This document shows positions 1 to 11,647 of a DNA stretch of 64,000 nt, piece by piece. The notes beneath the pieces are model-generated. The model was not told where the DNA came from, ran no database searches, and saw only the letters and a program-made list of their open reading frames with translations. The translations under genes were made by a program, and so were the position numbers. The stretch comes from Owenia fusiformis (Eukaryota > Annelida > Polychaeta > Sabellida > Oweniidae): assembly GCA_903813345.2 (NCBI GenBank), contig CAIIXF020000008.1, positions 22,366,822 to 22,430,821 of the forward strand, in the 5' to 3' direction. Each line of letters opens with the position of its first letter. The first letter of the stretch is position 1.

Positions 1-327
1 CCTTTGCCACCTCTACCAACCCAAGTACCCCTACAAAGGCCAGTACCACCACCCATGCATTCAGTTCCTCAGATGCCTCCAACATCAATGCATCATGTGC
101 AGAGAAATGGGCCACCCATACCAATGTCTATGTCTCAGATGCCTGTACCCACACATTCTCATTCACAACTAGGTGCTCCCCATAATTTATCACAGATCTC
201 TGTACCTATGCACACTCAGAGACCTGGACCAGCACACGCTCATAGTTCTGCAGTGCATGTAAATATGGAACAGTACTATGGAACACCTTCTGCACCCAGG
301 GATATATTCAACTACTTTAAGTTATGA
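1..327 (+). CDS. Terminal exon 1 (partial, C-terminal tail only)
   Basis: The window opens inside this exon, in frame from base 1. What remains is the low-complexity Pro/Met/His/Ser-rich linker (PLPTQVPLQRPVPPPMH) and the family's conserved C-terminus (NMEQYYG, then RDIFNYFKL), ending in TGA at 325-327. The zinc fingers lie left of the window. It is closest to exon 3: the first bases match 4799 onward almost exactly, which marks them as a recent duplicate or converted pair. Only 425 bp separate its stop from the acceptor of exon 2, so its 3'UTR must be short or overlap the next exon. Confidence 0.85.
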   Translation, partial: PLPPLPTQVPLQRPVPPPMHSVPQMPPTSMHHVQRNGPPIPMSMSQMPVPTHSHSQLGAPHNLSQISVPMHTQRPGPAHAHSSAVHVNMEQYYGTPSAPRDIFNYFKL

Positions 328-752
328 TCATAAGAGGTGATAACCAAATTCAATTTTTCTAAAACTGGGCCAATCAAACCAGCATAGATTCTTCACTCAG
401 TCCATATGTTTGGATGGTTCAAGATAAATCAAAACAACACTACCAAACATAAAAGAATGAGTTACTGTTATGCAAATGATTGCCCCAAAACTGTTATTAG
501 GTGACATTAAAATTAATCAAAGAAACTAGAAATATCAAAATTGATGGGAAAACTCTCCAGATAGTCTCCAAACCTTTTGTAAAGTGCATATGCAAGCTAT
601 TGAAATTGTGCTTATCAGAAAATGCTGCTTGCCATAAACTGCATTTGAAACTGACAAAAGTAAAATGCATTCTTAAAGCTGTAGTATGAAAAACACCAAA
701 TGGTACATCTAACACATTTTAATAAATAAAATAGTGTTCTTTTTATTTGCAG
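328..752 (+). other. 3'UTR of exon 1 and acceptor region of exon 2
   Basis: This AT-rich noncoding spacer contains no convincing ORF. It ends in a T-rich tract and a TTTGCAG acceptor (AG at 751-752). Two overlapping AATAAA hexamers are at 721-730, only 21 bases before that AG. Confidence 0.6.
721..730 (+). terminator. Poly(A) signals of exon 1 inside the exon 2 acceptor region
   Basis: AATAAATAAA gives two overlapping canonical hexamers. They are the only such signals between the exon 1 stop (327) and the exon 2 acceptor (752). Cleavage 10-30 nt downstream would fall in or just past the exon 2 polypyrimidine tract, so exon 1 polyadenylation and exon 2 splicing are probably mutually exclusive. 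Use of the signal is inferred. Confidence 0.5.
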
Positions 753-1738
753 GATTGAACCGATACATAACAAGCAAGGATGGTATTACAATGACCTATC
801 ACTGTGATAAATGTAGTGAGGTTTTCGACCAAGCTAAAGGCTTGTCCACTCATAGGAAGAAAATGCATGGGCTTGTTGACTTTATCTGTAATATATGTGA
901 GGCAACATCTAAAACACATCACTATTTTGCGGAACATATGTATTTTGTGCATTACTATGATGGCAAAGGGTATCATAAATGTGATGTGTGTGGAACATCA
1001 TTGCGTCATAAGTCAGCATTAGCAAAGCATATGTTGATACATAAGCAAGAGAAACCTCATATGTGTTCTACATGTGGCAGGGCTTTTACACAGTCCAGTA
1101 CACTGAAGACACATGAAGAGATTCATATGACTGATGCAGAAAAAACACTTGTATGTGCAATATGTAATAAAAAATTTGGACGTCGGACTACTTTTAAATT
1201 ACATGTTAAAGGACATAGTAAATCTCATCAGTGTGCTTATTGTGGCCTAAGATTCTCACGTCAAGGACACATGAAGCGTCATATTCAGACACAGCATTCT
1301 AGCGAGGAAATTGCAGCTGCCGCCAGAGAAAAGGCGAGAATACACTCACAAAATCGTAAAACAAAGCGCCATAAAAAGACAGCAATTTGTGAATCACAAG
1401 CCTCAAATATCTTAAAGGATGTGAAACATTTAGAGTCTCAAGAGCAAAGCTATGTTAGTAATGAACAAGTGCAACAGCATTTTATGCCAGGAGTAAAACC
1501 AAATGAATCAGCACAACAAACTTGTGTACCTGAACCAGATGAACAATCCAGACAAGATGTCTATGTATCCAATACACCACATTTGGATAGTTTAACCCCA
1601 GTGTACCATAATAATGCTCTTCCACAGGGGTTAGACCTTAGTGTTACTAGGGAACAATATGTTCAAGGGCAACTCCGACCTTTAGCTTACACCAACATGG
1701 AGCAAATCAGCTGGCCTGTGTTCCCCCAAAATGATTGA
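753..1738 (+). CDS. Terminal exon 2: six C2H2 fingers, divergent tail with a GLDLS motif
   Basis: The exon follows a TTTGCAG acceptor and reads (x)-L-N-R-Y-I-T for 327 codons plus a split first codon. It has six C2H2 fingers, starting YHCDKC, FICNIC, HKCDVC, HMCSTC, LVCAIC and HQCAYC. The fifth has no counterpart in sister exons, and finger 2 has the standard 12-residue Cys-His spacing that sisters have lost. The final finger (RFSRQGHMKRH) resembles the sisters' invariant RDAHVKR finger. The Pro/His linker and NYFKL end are absent; instead there is a polar tail with GLDLS at 1628-1642 and a short NMEQ remnant near the stop. The role is inferred to be sequence-specific DNA binding. The divergent tail suggests a different cofactor, and the GLDLS motif resembles the CtBP-docking motif of HIC1. 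Confidence 0.85.
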
Positions 1739-3959
1739 AAAGAGGAGATTGTTGTATTTTTTTTTATTTGTAACATTTTGGTTTTTAGAATGATTGAAAC
1801 TGTACATAATGTAGAGATATTTACGATTTAGATCTACATTCAGTACATACTTTATTCTATAACTTAACTAGTTTGATTTGAGGGTTAGAACATTTTACCA
1901 TGTTAAGAATATTTTAAATAGTTATTTATACACATTCATACTTGTTCAATGCCATACCAGTTTGTTTACCTTCTATTGAATTTAATCTTATTGACATTTT
2001 AAGAAACTTAATTGTCATAGTTTTATTGAGTACCAATCATAACTTGTACATGCTTGGTAGATTAAGATGTAATTATTACATACTTTGATATCATGTTCTA
2101 CAAAAACCAAGAACCGAAATGAAATATATTTTATACAGTCTGTGTTGTCTATGATCTAACTTATGATGGCTTTTAAGCTTTTTATAGGGTTCTTGAACTA
2201 TCTTTAAATATTAATTTTAAAATCTACAGGTTACTCTACAGGTTACTTTATACATACATCAAATATTGCCAGAAATTAACCCAAATATTGCATTGTAGTC
2301 GTCATTTACTATCAGTTTTTTTCATTCTTATCAGAACCAAAGTAAATGCTAATGTTCAACCCAACTGTTTATATATACATAAATTAATATATACATATAT
2401 ATAGCTAGAATTAATTGATTGAGACTGGTTATATTTAAGGTTCTTGTGTTTGTTACATAGTCAGGTCTTTACAATGAAGAAATGAAATGAAAAGTATGTT
2501 ATCCTTTACTAATGTTGAGTACAGTAGAAATATGATAGTATGACAAATTTTTATTCATGTTTACTATTCAAAGGAGTTACAAAAATTACAGCTGATTTTT
2601 TGTATTCGCTTTTTCAAACCATACTTCAAAAGTTGGGTAGCTTGTTACCTTTTTATACAGGTAATTTACTGATGTAGGGTAGAGAATATGTGTAGCATTA
2701 GCAATTAGCATGCTTTGATAATTAAAAACAATAAATGTAGTATACAAATAAACCTTTTTTATTATTTATTTATTTAATTATCTGTAGGTGAATATAAGCG
2801 ATGTAGTGGCAGATTCATGGGTACAAATGTGCATCAATCCTAAAATCACACTAAATGCACAAAATGGTGTGGAATTCCTCATATAATCCTAAGCATACAA
2901 TGTATTAAGTGCAGCATCTTAAAGCTTTATCTATATCTGACGTATGCTGTTTTTAGTAGTGGGGGCTATGTTGGTACGATCAGACTAGTGTCCTAAATTT
3001 AGCAAAAACAGTGATTCATATCCTAATAAGGCTCATCTAGAGCCATCTGGTTCACACTTTCAGGAATTGGTCTAATACATTGACCCAAGAAACATATGGA
3101 TGAATGAAGCATGTTTTGGGTCTTTGCATCAGACTGTTTCAAAAATGAAATGCAGGTTCAAAAACATAGTACATATATGATAGCAATTCAAAGTTAATCG
3201 CTACTCTACCTGTCATTATTTGAGTGATGAATATACCAGTCTAATACATAACCCCAAGAAAATACATTTCATAACTTACAGTATTCACTTCATATATCTA
3301 GTCTAGTCTAATGGAATTAGTAAAGGCCATCTTTTTAAATAAAGATTCCAAATATAGACCCCCTTAACATGGATCGCTCTAACAAGAGAAAGAATAGGGT
3401 TTCGCTGAAAATTCACATCTTCGATAATATGCTCAATTACCAGTGACTGATTTTTTGTCCTTGGCATATTGAAATGGTTTTGCTATTTAGAAACCTTTTG
3501 CTGAGACACCAGCTGACCACAAATTGGAATTACAACTGATGGCACCATAAATATAGACACACTGTACTAATTATTATGTTTATGTAGTTTACATATGATG
3601 AATGGATACATTGGCCAGTGTCATAAATAAATGTGAACATATTGAAGTTTATTGCTTTTTCATTAGCCAATGTATATGTGAGGTTACCTGTGAGTAAGCA
3701 TGTGACCCCTTAGAAATAGAATGAAGACAGGAGACATCTGATAAAGTTGGAAATGTAATGTATCCAATTTTATCTTATATTGACACAAACACAAATTGTT
3801 TACATTTCATTCCAATCGATCCTGTTCTTTGTAACTTCATTTTGCTAATTTAAATTTTCCAATCTTTGTTGTGAAATCTCAAAAGTCCTCTCATGTTTTA
3901 CATTCACAGTAAAATTATTCCAAAGCATGCTTATTCACAAGTATTATTTCTATTTTCAG
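1739..3959 (+). other. 3'UTR of exon 2 and intron before exon 3
   Basis: This 2.2-kb AT-rich noncoding stretch has no supported ORF. AATAAA signals at 2730-2735 and 2747-2752, followed by a T-rich run, are the likely 3' end of the exon 2 transcript. The 3' end is the polypyrimidine tract and TTTTCAG acceptor of exon 3. Confidence 0.5.
2730..2752 (+). terminator. Poly(A) signals downstream of exon 2
   Basis: Two AATAAA hexamers 17 bases apart precede a CCTTTTTTATT U-rich element, about 1 kb after the exon 2 stop. They are the first hexamer pair after that stop. Confidence 0.4.
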
Positions 3960-5125
3960 GGTTGAATCCATATGTTACGGATGATGGGGATACGGTGACA
4001 TACCACTGCGACAAATGCCCTGAAACGTTCGACGATCCTAAAAAATTAACCAAACATAGGCATGATGTTCATGGATTAGTGAAGTTGATCTGTAATATGT
4101 GTGACGCTTCATTAATCAACATGCATTTTCATTATGCCAAACATTTATATTATACACATTATTTTGATGGCAAAGGATGTTATGAGTGCTCTGTTTGTGG
4201 AAAGTTCTTAAGCTGTGAAGAATCCCTACAGAAACATTTGAAAATTCATGATACACGAGAACTTCATACGTGCAATACATGTGGTCAGAGGTTTACCCTC
4301 GCAGCCAATCTCAAAACCCACGAGAATTCACACATGAACACACCCCATGTGGCCAGAAATCGGCTTGACGATTCAAAGAAGACGCATCAATGTGTCCATT
4401 GTGGCTTGCGATTCTCTCGTGATGCACATGTGAAACGTCACATCCTCACGCAGCATTCCAGTGCAGCAGTTGTGGAAGCAACAAGAGAAGTTGCCCGGAA
4501 ACATATTAGGGATCATCGAACCAGAAAAGGATGTGTTCCTAAGCGTGGTCCTGGTTTTATGCCTAAAATAGAGGGAGAAACAGCAGCCCAAGCAAGAGCA
4601 AGGAGAAAAGCAAATAAGAAGATAGCCCAGGCTGCAGCTGCTGCAATGAGGGAAGCACGACAAGCTAATGCCCAAGCGCAGGCACAGGCTGCTGCACAGG
4701 CTCAATCTCAGCCTATTGCACTGGATGGACAAAACCAGCAAAGCCAGCATGAGTCTATACCACAACATAATTCACACAGTTCACTCTCTCAAGGCCCTCC
4801 TTTGCCACCTCTACCAACCCAAGTACCCCTGCAAAGGCCAGTACCACCACCCATGCATTCAATCCCCCAGATGCCCTCAACATCAATGCATCATGTGCAG
4901 AGAAATGGGCCACCCATACCAATGTCTATGTCTCAGATGTCTACACCTACATATTCTCATTCACAACTGGGTAGTCCTCCCATGCATTCTCAGATCTCTG
5001 TACCTATGCATACTCAGAGACCTGGACCAGCACACGCTCATAGTTCTACAGTGCATGTCAATATGGAACAGTACTATGGAGCACCTACGGCAACCAGGGA
5101 TATATTCAACTACTTTAAGTTATAA
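3960..5125 (+). CDS. Terminal exon 3: five C2H2 fingers (type A)
   Basis: The exon starts after TATTTTCAG and has 387 codons. Fingers: 1 YHCDKCPETF, 2 LICNMCDAS, 3 YECSVCGKFLSCEESLQKH, 4 HTCNTCGQRF, 5 HQCVHCGLRFSRDAHVKRH. Finger 2 has 13 rather than 12 residues between its second Cys and first His. A basic stretch with RARRKANKK (a possible nuclear localisation signal) leads into an Ala/Gln-rich helix, then the PLPTQVPLQRP linker rich in Pro, His and Met, and the NMEQYYG / RDIFNYFKL end. Finger 5 helix residues R(-1), A(2), H(3), R(6) would favour G-rich DNA by the general C2H2 code, which is inference. The closest relative is exon 1. Confidence 0.9.
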
Positions 5126-7662
5126 TATAAAAACAGTATGACTGATTGATTGATCACTGCTAGCTATTAATGCAGTTAACAATAAGATATCTTACATCTG
5201 GTGTAATGTGTTTACCCGCAGTTTAAAATAGTTTGGTCAAAGGCCAAGAGGTAAATTGCAACTGAACATAACAACATTGCATTTGAAAATCTTGTAGATT
5301 TGCAAATCAAGCATAAATTGTGATTCAGGCTGGAAAATAACTTCTGGATTAAACTAGTACTAGGTCTGCAAAATGATGATAAATCTCAAAAGCATGTTTT
5401 TTGGTTGATGTTTGTGAGATGTGTATATGTATTTCTGGCTAAATGGAAACCTCAGTTGAAAAAGTTGGGCAGCCTTTGAACATAAATAGATTATTTAATT
5501 TTTTGGGGAATTTCCTGACTGCTTTTTATTATCATTTTCTTTAGTCTTAATAGCTTGATTAATATGAGTTGATGATACCATTATATTGAAAATCATCATG
5601 TCATGTCCTCTCAATACATTTTATGACAAAGAGAAACATTTGTTGAATCTAATACATGAACTGTTCTTCTTCTGCAATGCGATATACACAAGGTTTTCAT
5701 ATGACATTTCTGTCATATATTTATATTTTTTTCTGATTATATCAAAGATGGGAAAGATTGTGTATTGCTACAAGTTTTTTTTTACATTTTACTGTTGTGG
5801 TTTTATAGATATGAAATAAAAAGCAGTGTCATGGTGACCCTACATGTTCAGGAATTGAATTTAACCTCCAACAATAAACAATATATGCACCTAGACTTAT
5901 TATGTTTAAGATTACCAAATTTTTGTATACTGTAGTTTCTTGAGTGAGATTCAAAGCAGGTTAAGTACCTGTGAGGCATTGGGCAAATGTGGGGCTTGAT
6001 ATGCATTTGAGCTTGTCCATATTGGTAGTCATAATAAGCTGGTCAAATATGAAATAAAACCAATACATCGTTGTCTGGAACAAAAACAATTATTAATTCT
6101 TTTGGCATCAATTGTTCGAAATGATTATATCATAATAGTGTACATTTCTCATAACTTAGTAGAATTAGTACATGTAATAAAGTATATTAGGAGTGAATTG
6201 CATGTAAAAAAAAGTATAGCCTGTAACTTAAAGAAGCATATTAATGTAAAAATTAGTATTTTAGTGATATTGTTCATTGTGATATCATATCACATTCTGT
6301 AATGAACAACTTGCAAAAATGACACTGACAGTGTGGAAATTACTATGGAACAATAAGTTTAATTACAGTAGATACAGCCAAAAACAAGTGTAAATTAATG
6401 AAAAATGTATTCATTCTATAGGTGTAGGTTTATACATACAAGTACATATTATATATGAGATGTTTGTACTTAATTTAGTGATGAAGTGAATAAAATTATC
6501 ATCAGTTTCTTTTTCATGCTAGGGAATAATTTATTTAGACTCCTTCTGTGAGTACATGTTTCAAAATGGTCTACCCTTTGATATTCTCATTTTGAATTTA
6601 GGTATTTGGATAAATTGTGTAAAGTATATTTATTCTTCATAGTTAGTATTTATGCTTTGAAAGAACATAAGAATGTTCTTTGTAATTCTTCAGAATCTTG
6701 AAAGTTTGAGAATTTTTAAAATAGGATAGATAGATACTTAATTGTTATTGCTAAAGTAGGTTAGAAGTTAGATGTGTGTGTAGATTTAGTATGACTTGAT
6801 GATATCTATAGGCAAATAAATAAATTAGTAGAAATACTTAAAATACACTGTTTATTGTTAATTCAGAGATAGAAAAGACTACATAAACCAGTAAAACTGG
6901 TGTTTGTTCTTCTAAAAAGTGATGGGAAGTGTTTGACTTCAATAAACAATTGGTCACTGGACTCTGAAAAGTGTTCTGCTTACGGAGATATTCCAATTTA
7001 GAGGTCTTACTCTATACTAATGTTAACTTGTTAATAAATAGATTTCCACATGTGCTGATCCAGCTTGTTTAAATCTCATGATAACTGAAATATTTTCTGA
7101 GGTCAATAGAGAGTACAAAAACATGTGGATTAACACATGATTGAGCATGTTAGGAACTAACAACATCTGACATATACTTCTTGTTTGTTTGATTGTAAAT
7201 CATTGTTTTGTTATCTTTACCTGGTTTGTTGCACAATAAAGAAATGATTGAACACAAATATGTACATTTAGAAACTCCAGTTAATAACATGGTATAGCAT
7301 GTTAAAGGTGGCAGGGTAATCAATGGCAGATGATGGTACTTCTGTAACTCCTTTATAGTACAGTTACAAGTATCTCATCAATTACTTGCCTGAATGACAA
7401 CAACTTGGCTTATTACAACAATGCAAACATCTAAAGATGCACAAGAAAAGCAAACAATACTGATACTAAAAATTGATGATTATACTATAAAAACCTACCT
7501 AATCCAAGCCATTGATTATCATTGCAAAGCATTATAGTTACTCTGAATCCTGCTCTGCTTTACACCTATGTACATATTTGAATTCAACGATGTGCAGTTC
7601 AAGACAAACTGGATAAAGTATAGTCTAAAACAATGATTAACTCTATGTACTTTTTATTGCAG
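5126..7662 (+). other. 3'UTR of exon 3 and intron before exon 4
   Basis: 2.5 kb of AT-rich noncoding DNA. Candidate poly(A) signals AATAAA are at 5815-5820 and 5873-5878. The ORFs at 5586-5819 and 6102-6302 look like chance openings in AT-rich sequence. I see no transposon or tandem repeat here. Confidence 0.45.
5815..5878 (+). terminator. Poly(A) signals downstream of exon 3
   Basis: AATAAA at 5815-5820 and again at 5873-5878, about 700 bp past the exon 3 stop. Confidence 0.4.
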
Positions 7663-8564
7663 AGCACCACCAGTTCATCGAGTACTTGCCATCTGGTAGT
7701 AAAAGATGGACATGTGACCAAGAGAACTGCGATGCCATCTTCAGGATGCCAAAAGAATTACTTGAACACTTGCTGTTGGAACATGGGCTTGATAAACCCC
7801 TTAAATGTCGCACTTGTGGTCGCATTAGCTCAAATATGGATAACTTTGGTCGACATCTCTATTCCCATTTTGGAAATCAATTAACTCATGAGTGTCAAAT
7901 GTGTAATAAAAAGTTTCGTGAAGTTTTGTTGCTTAGGCGACACATCAGAACTCACACTGGTGAGAAACCACATATGTGTACACAATGTGGACGTAGATTT
8001 TTGAAGCTTGCCCATCTAAAAGAGCATGAAGCGACACATCTTAAGAGCCATGAGCGGCCATATAAATGTGACAAATGTGCCAGGGCTTTCCCATCACGTG
8101 ACAAGTATAAAAGACACATGAAAACCCATGAAAGGCTCTATCAGTGTCCAATTTGTGGGAAAAGGTTTGGGCGGTCGCAACACTTGAAAAGCCATGCAAT
8201 GATCCATACTGGAGAAAAGCCATATCATTGCAATGTCTGTGGAATAGGCTATACAGATATTAGAGGATTTAAAAAACACCAGGAAAAACACAAATGTGAT
8301 GAGAAATCCATACCTGTGAATTCAACTGACAATAATGCAGTCAAATCTGAGGATTTCAAACAGCAAATTATGTTGGATAAAACCAAACCAAATATATTAC
8401 ATGTTAGTGATGCAGTCCCTGTTGCCATGGATGCCTTCCGAAAATTTAATGATCCAACAATTTTTATCCCAGCTGCGCAACCCAGTACCCAAAATAGTTC
8501 AGGCAGTTTCAATCTCCAGGGCATAGACTACAGCATCATACACCATTCATATGATGTTCAATAA
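7663..8564 (+). CDS. Terminal exon 4: seven C2H2 fingers, unrelated to its neighbours
   Basis: It starts behind TTTTTATTGCAG and opens HHQFIEYLPSGSKRW, with no [LM]-N-P-Y leader, yet in the same splice phase as all other array exons. It has seven C2H2 fingers. The first is unusual (CDQENC, four residues between the Cys pair). The next six begin LKCRTC, HECQMC, HMCTQC, YKCDKC, YQCPIC and YHCNVC. Two TGEKP linkers (TGEKPHMC, TGEKPYHC) give the classical poly-finger DNA-binding layout. The tail of about 95 residues is polar and lacks the Pro/His linker and NYFKL end. The shared phase and strand suggest it is another alternative end of the same gene; a separate gene whose 5' exons lie elsewhere cannot be excluded. 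Confidence 0.8.
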
Positions 8565-9418
8565 GTGGATATAATTTCATGACATTAAAAGTGACTTTAT
8601 TTGACTATTAGTTTATTCTTCAGTGTGTTTTAACTCAAATAAATTAATTGCTATGTTCAGTAAGCTTTCTAGCTCATGTATGTGCATTAGAATTATATTG
8701 ATTTTACCAATTGTAATGATATATATCCAGAACTGAATTTGTAATAAAATATTGATTGAACATAATGCTTTTTTCATGAGTCAAATGGAATCTAGTAAAA
8801 GTGGAAGTGTGATCCAGCTGGTGTGACGCTGTAATAATGGGCAGGGTTATGGTGATATTCTGGTTAATATGTATTGTAATGTTACCATTTGTGCTTTTAA
8901 TAAAGGAGAATAATTTGATATTTGAAAAATACATAGTATACAACAAATAAAAATAGTTCATAACATAATTTTGAAATCTAAATATGCAAAATGTTAGTTA
9001 ATACTAAACCGTTATCAGGTCCATTTGATTTAAATCTGGATGACAAAACATTATAATAAAAACCAATTAATTATAATTATAATAGAAATACGATGTTGTA
9101 GATATTGCTATTAGTTAATATTTCACATCCATACATGAAACGGAGTCCTACATTTTATCACACTACTAGGAAGCTCAATGCACTCCCAACATTGTCAGTA
9201 TAATGACTTATAAGGCAAAACAGCAACAACAAGCAGAAAGATGGAAAATTCTTAAATAGTAAGAAACTACTGCATGTATTGACTGTCAACATATTTTTAC
9301 AGTTTATTGCCATTTTATTTATTGTTGTGTACCTAATAATTGTTTATCATCCATAAATTGATGTTTTTCAATGCAGTTTTATTATTGAGTACTAATAGTA
9401 TTAATTTTCTATTTTCAG
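8565..9418 (+). other. 3'UTR of exon 4 and intron before exon 5
   Basis: 854 bp, AT-rich. AATAAA signals at 8638-8643 and 8743-8748 would end the exon 4 transcript within 200 bp of its stop. The rest is featureless up to the CTATTTTCAG acceptor. Confidence 0.5.
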
Positions 9419-10548
9419 GTTTGAATCCTTACGTTACAAATGATGGACAAACTGTAACTTACCACTGCGACAAATGCCCGGAGACTTTCCTTGATCCTAA
9501 AAAATTGACCAAACATAGGAGAGATGTTCATGGATTATATAAGTTGATATGTAATATGTGTGATGCATCTTTAATGAACATGCATTTTCATTATGCGAAA
9601 CATTTATACTATACACATTATTTCGATGGGAAGGGATGTTTTGAGTGTAAGACCTGTGGCAAGTTCTTAAGTTGTGAAGAATCTCTGCAGAGGCATATGT
9701 TAATACATGATACTCGGGAAATTATACAGTGTCATGATTGTGGCCAGAAGTTTACAATGGCTGCGAATCTGAAAATACATCAAGAGCTGCATAAGGACAA
9801 TCCGAACCACCAGGCTAGAAATCGTTTAGACGAGTCCAAGAAGACTCACCAGTGTGTACATTGCGGAGTGCGTTTTGCCCGTGACGCCCATGTGAAACGT
9901 CACATCCTCACACAGCATTCAAATGCACATGTTGTAGAAGCTACAAGAGAGGAGGGAAGAAAACGTATTCGTGCACATAGAGATAAGAAGGGGATAATTC
10001 CCAAACGTGGTCCTGGATTTATGCCAAAGATAGAGGGTGAGACGTCTGCTCAAGGAAGGGCTAGGCGAAAGGCAAATAAGAAGATCGCACAGGCAGCCGA
10101 AGCTGCAATGAGAGAGGCGCGAGAAAAATTTGGTGCTCTAGCAGCTCAGCAGCAACAAAAACAAAAACAGCATGAACCAGCACAATATGATCCCATCCCA
10201 GCACACTCATCACACTCTCTACCTTCTCCTTTACCCACCCAGGTACCATTACAAGGACCAATGGCACCCCCCATGCATCAACTCCAACCTCAGATGGCTC
10301 CTGCATCAATGCCTCAGCCATCACATTCTCATTCATATTCACACACACAGCTAGGTGGTCTCCCCCAACCAGGTGGTCTTCCTCCACCAAATCCCATGCA
10401 TAACCAGATATCTGTGCCCATGCACTCTCAGAGACCAGGACCACCTCATGCCCACAGTTCATCTATGCCACAAATGCATGTCAATATGGAACAGTACTAT
10501 GGAGGAGGTTCAGCACCTAGGGACATATTTAACTACTTCAAGTTATGA
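9419..10548 (+). CDS. Terminal exon 5: five C2H2 fingers (type A)
   Basis: 375 codons after a TATTTTCAG acceptor, opening LNPYVTNDGQTVTYHC. Five fingers follow the exon 3 pattern: finger 2 has the 13-residue spacing, finger 3 reads FLSCEESLQRH, finger 4 is IQCHDCGQKF with both His kept (KIHQELH), and finger 5 is RFARDAHVKRH. The basic RARRKANKK block is followed by a Gln/Lys run (QQQQKQKQ), the PSPLPTQVPLQGPM linker, a His/Ser/Tyr stretch, and NMEQYYGGG with RDIFNYFKL. The first about 230 bases are almost identical to exon 6 and the last about 100 bases to exon 7, while the middle is clearly diverged. Confidence 0.9.
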
Positions 10549-11647
10549 TCAACTTGTCTGTTTAAAAGAAGGAAACAGTTGGTCAAATGTACCAGAATGG
10601 AACAGTAATTAATATCAAATTTATGAAATACAGCACCAAGGGTAGATCAATTGTTCTTTGTACAATATTTTGGGTGATGCGTGTAAATCAGAAAATATGT
10701 TGCCAAGAGTTCAACAACTGATGATGTTACCTCATTGCCTTGTCCTGTGTCATAATCCCAAGATTTATATCTAGATGCAAACACTTCCTGCCTCTCAAAT
10801 ACCAGTTAAGTCTATATGATACCAGTAACATGTTGTGGGAATGTCTTTCTTAAAATCAAAAAATAATTCAGCATCGGCCAGTGTGAAGTTTTGCGTCCAC
10901 ACATCATGGTGAACTGTCAATCATCAGTTGAATGTTCAGTGTTCTCAAAGAATAACTATTAATTCATAATAACAGTGAATTTCAAAACCTATTGTACATA
11001 AGATGGATTGTCAGTCTCTGGTTTTGATATTTCATTTTTGTCACTTTTAAAGGGATAGAATGTGTACATATTTGCAGTAGGTTTAGCAGTAGTATCTGTG
11101 TGTTAGTGTTACAGTGAACTATAACAACTTAGATTTAGAGGTAGAAAAAGAAGTTTGTGTTTATTGTTGCAATTATTTAAAATGATACAAAAATGTAAAT
11201 GGGACTCCTGTAGTGTTTTTTGACTCATTTGTAAAAAGGATACAGGTGAGGAGAGTATACAGTACTTACTTATAAAATATATTATTAATAATATGAGATG
11301 CGGGATTGCTTGCAACTCTTGTAATATAGAATCTAACTGGAGATGGCTTTCATCATTTTCCAAAGATTTCATTAGAAAACTGAACATATTTTGGTAGTTT
11401 ATGTAGTCAGTCAAATAACTAATGATCATGTACAGTACATGTATTCTGAAGAAGAGAATAAAATAAGACCTTGAATCATGAAAGAATGATGCAAAAAGAT
11501 TTTTGAAATAATTTGATAAAATGTGTATATTGTGCATAGCATAACAATACTGTTTAGAAACATTTAAATTGTCGATTGATTATAATTACATGATGGTCTT
11601 TATTATTGCATATACGACTATTGGCTTTCAATGAATGGCGTAATTGT

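Noticed and set aside
4668-5141. Long frames overlapping the Pro/His-rich tails (also near 10061-10462, 27009-27488 and 31703-32203)
   Set aside because: They are shadow frames of compositionally biased coding sequence (CCA/CAT repeats); they recur in every array exon only because the real frame is conserved.
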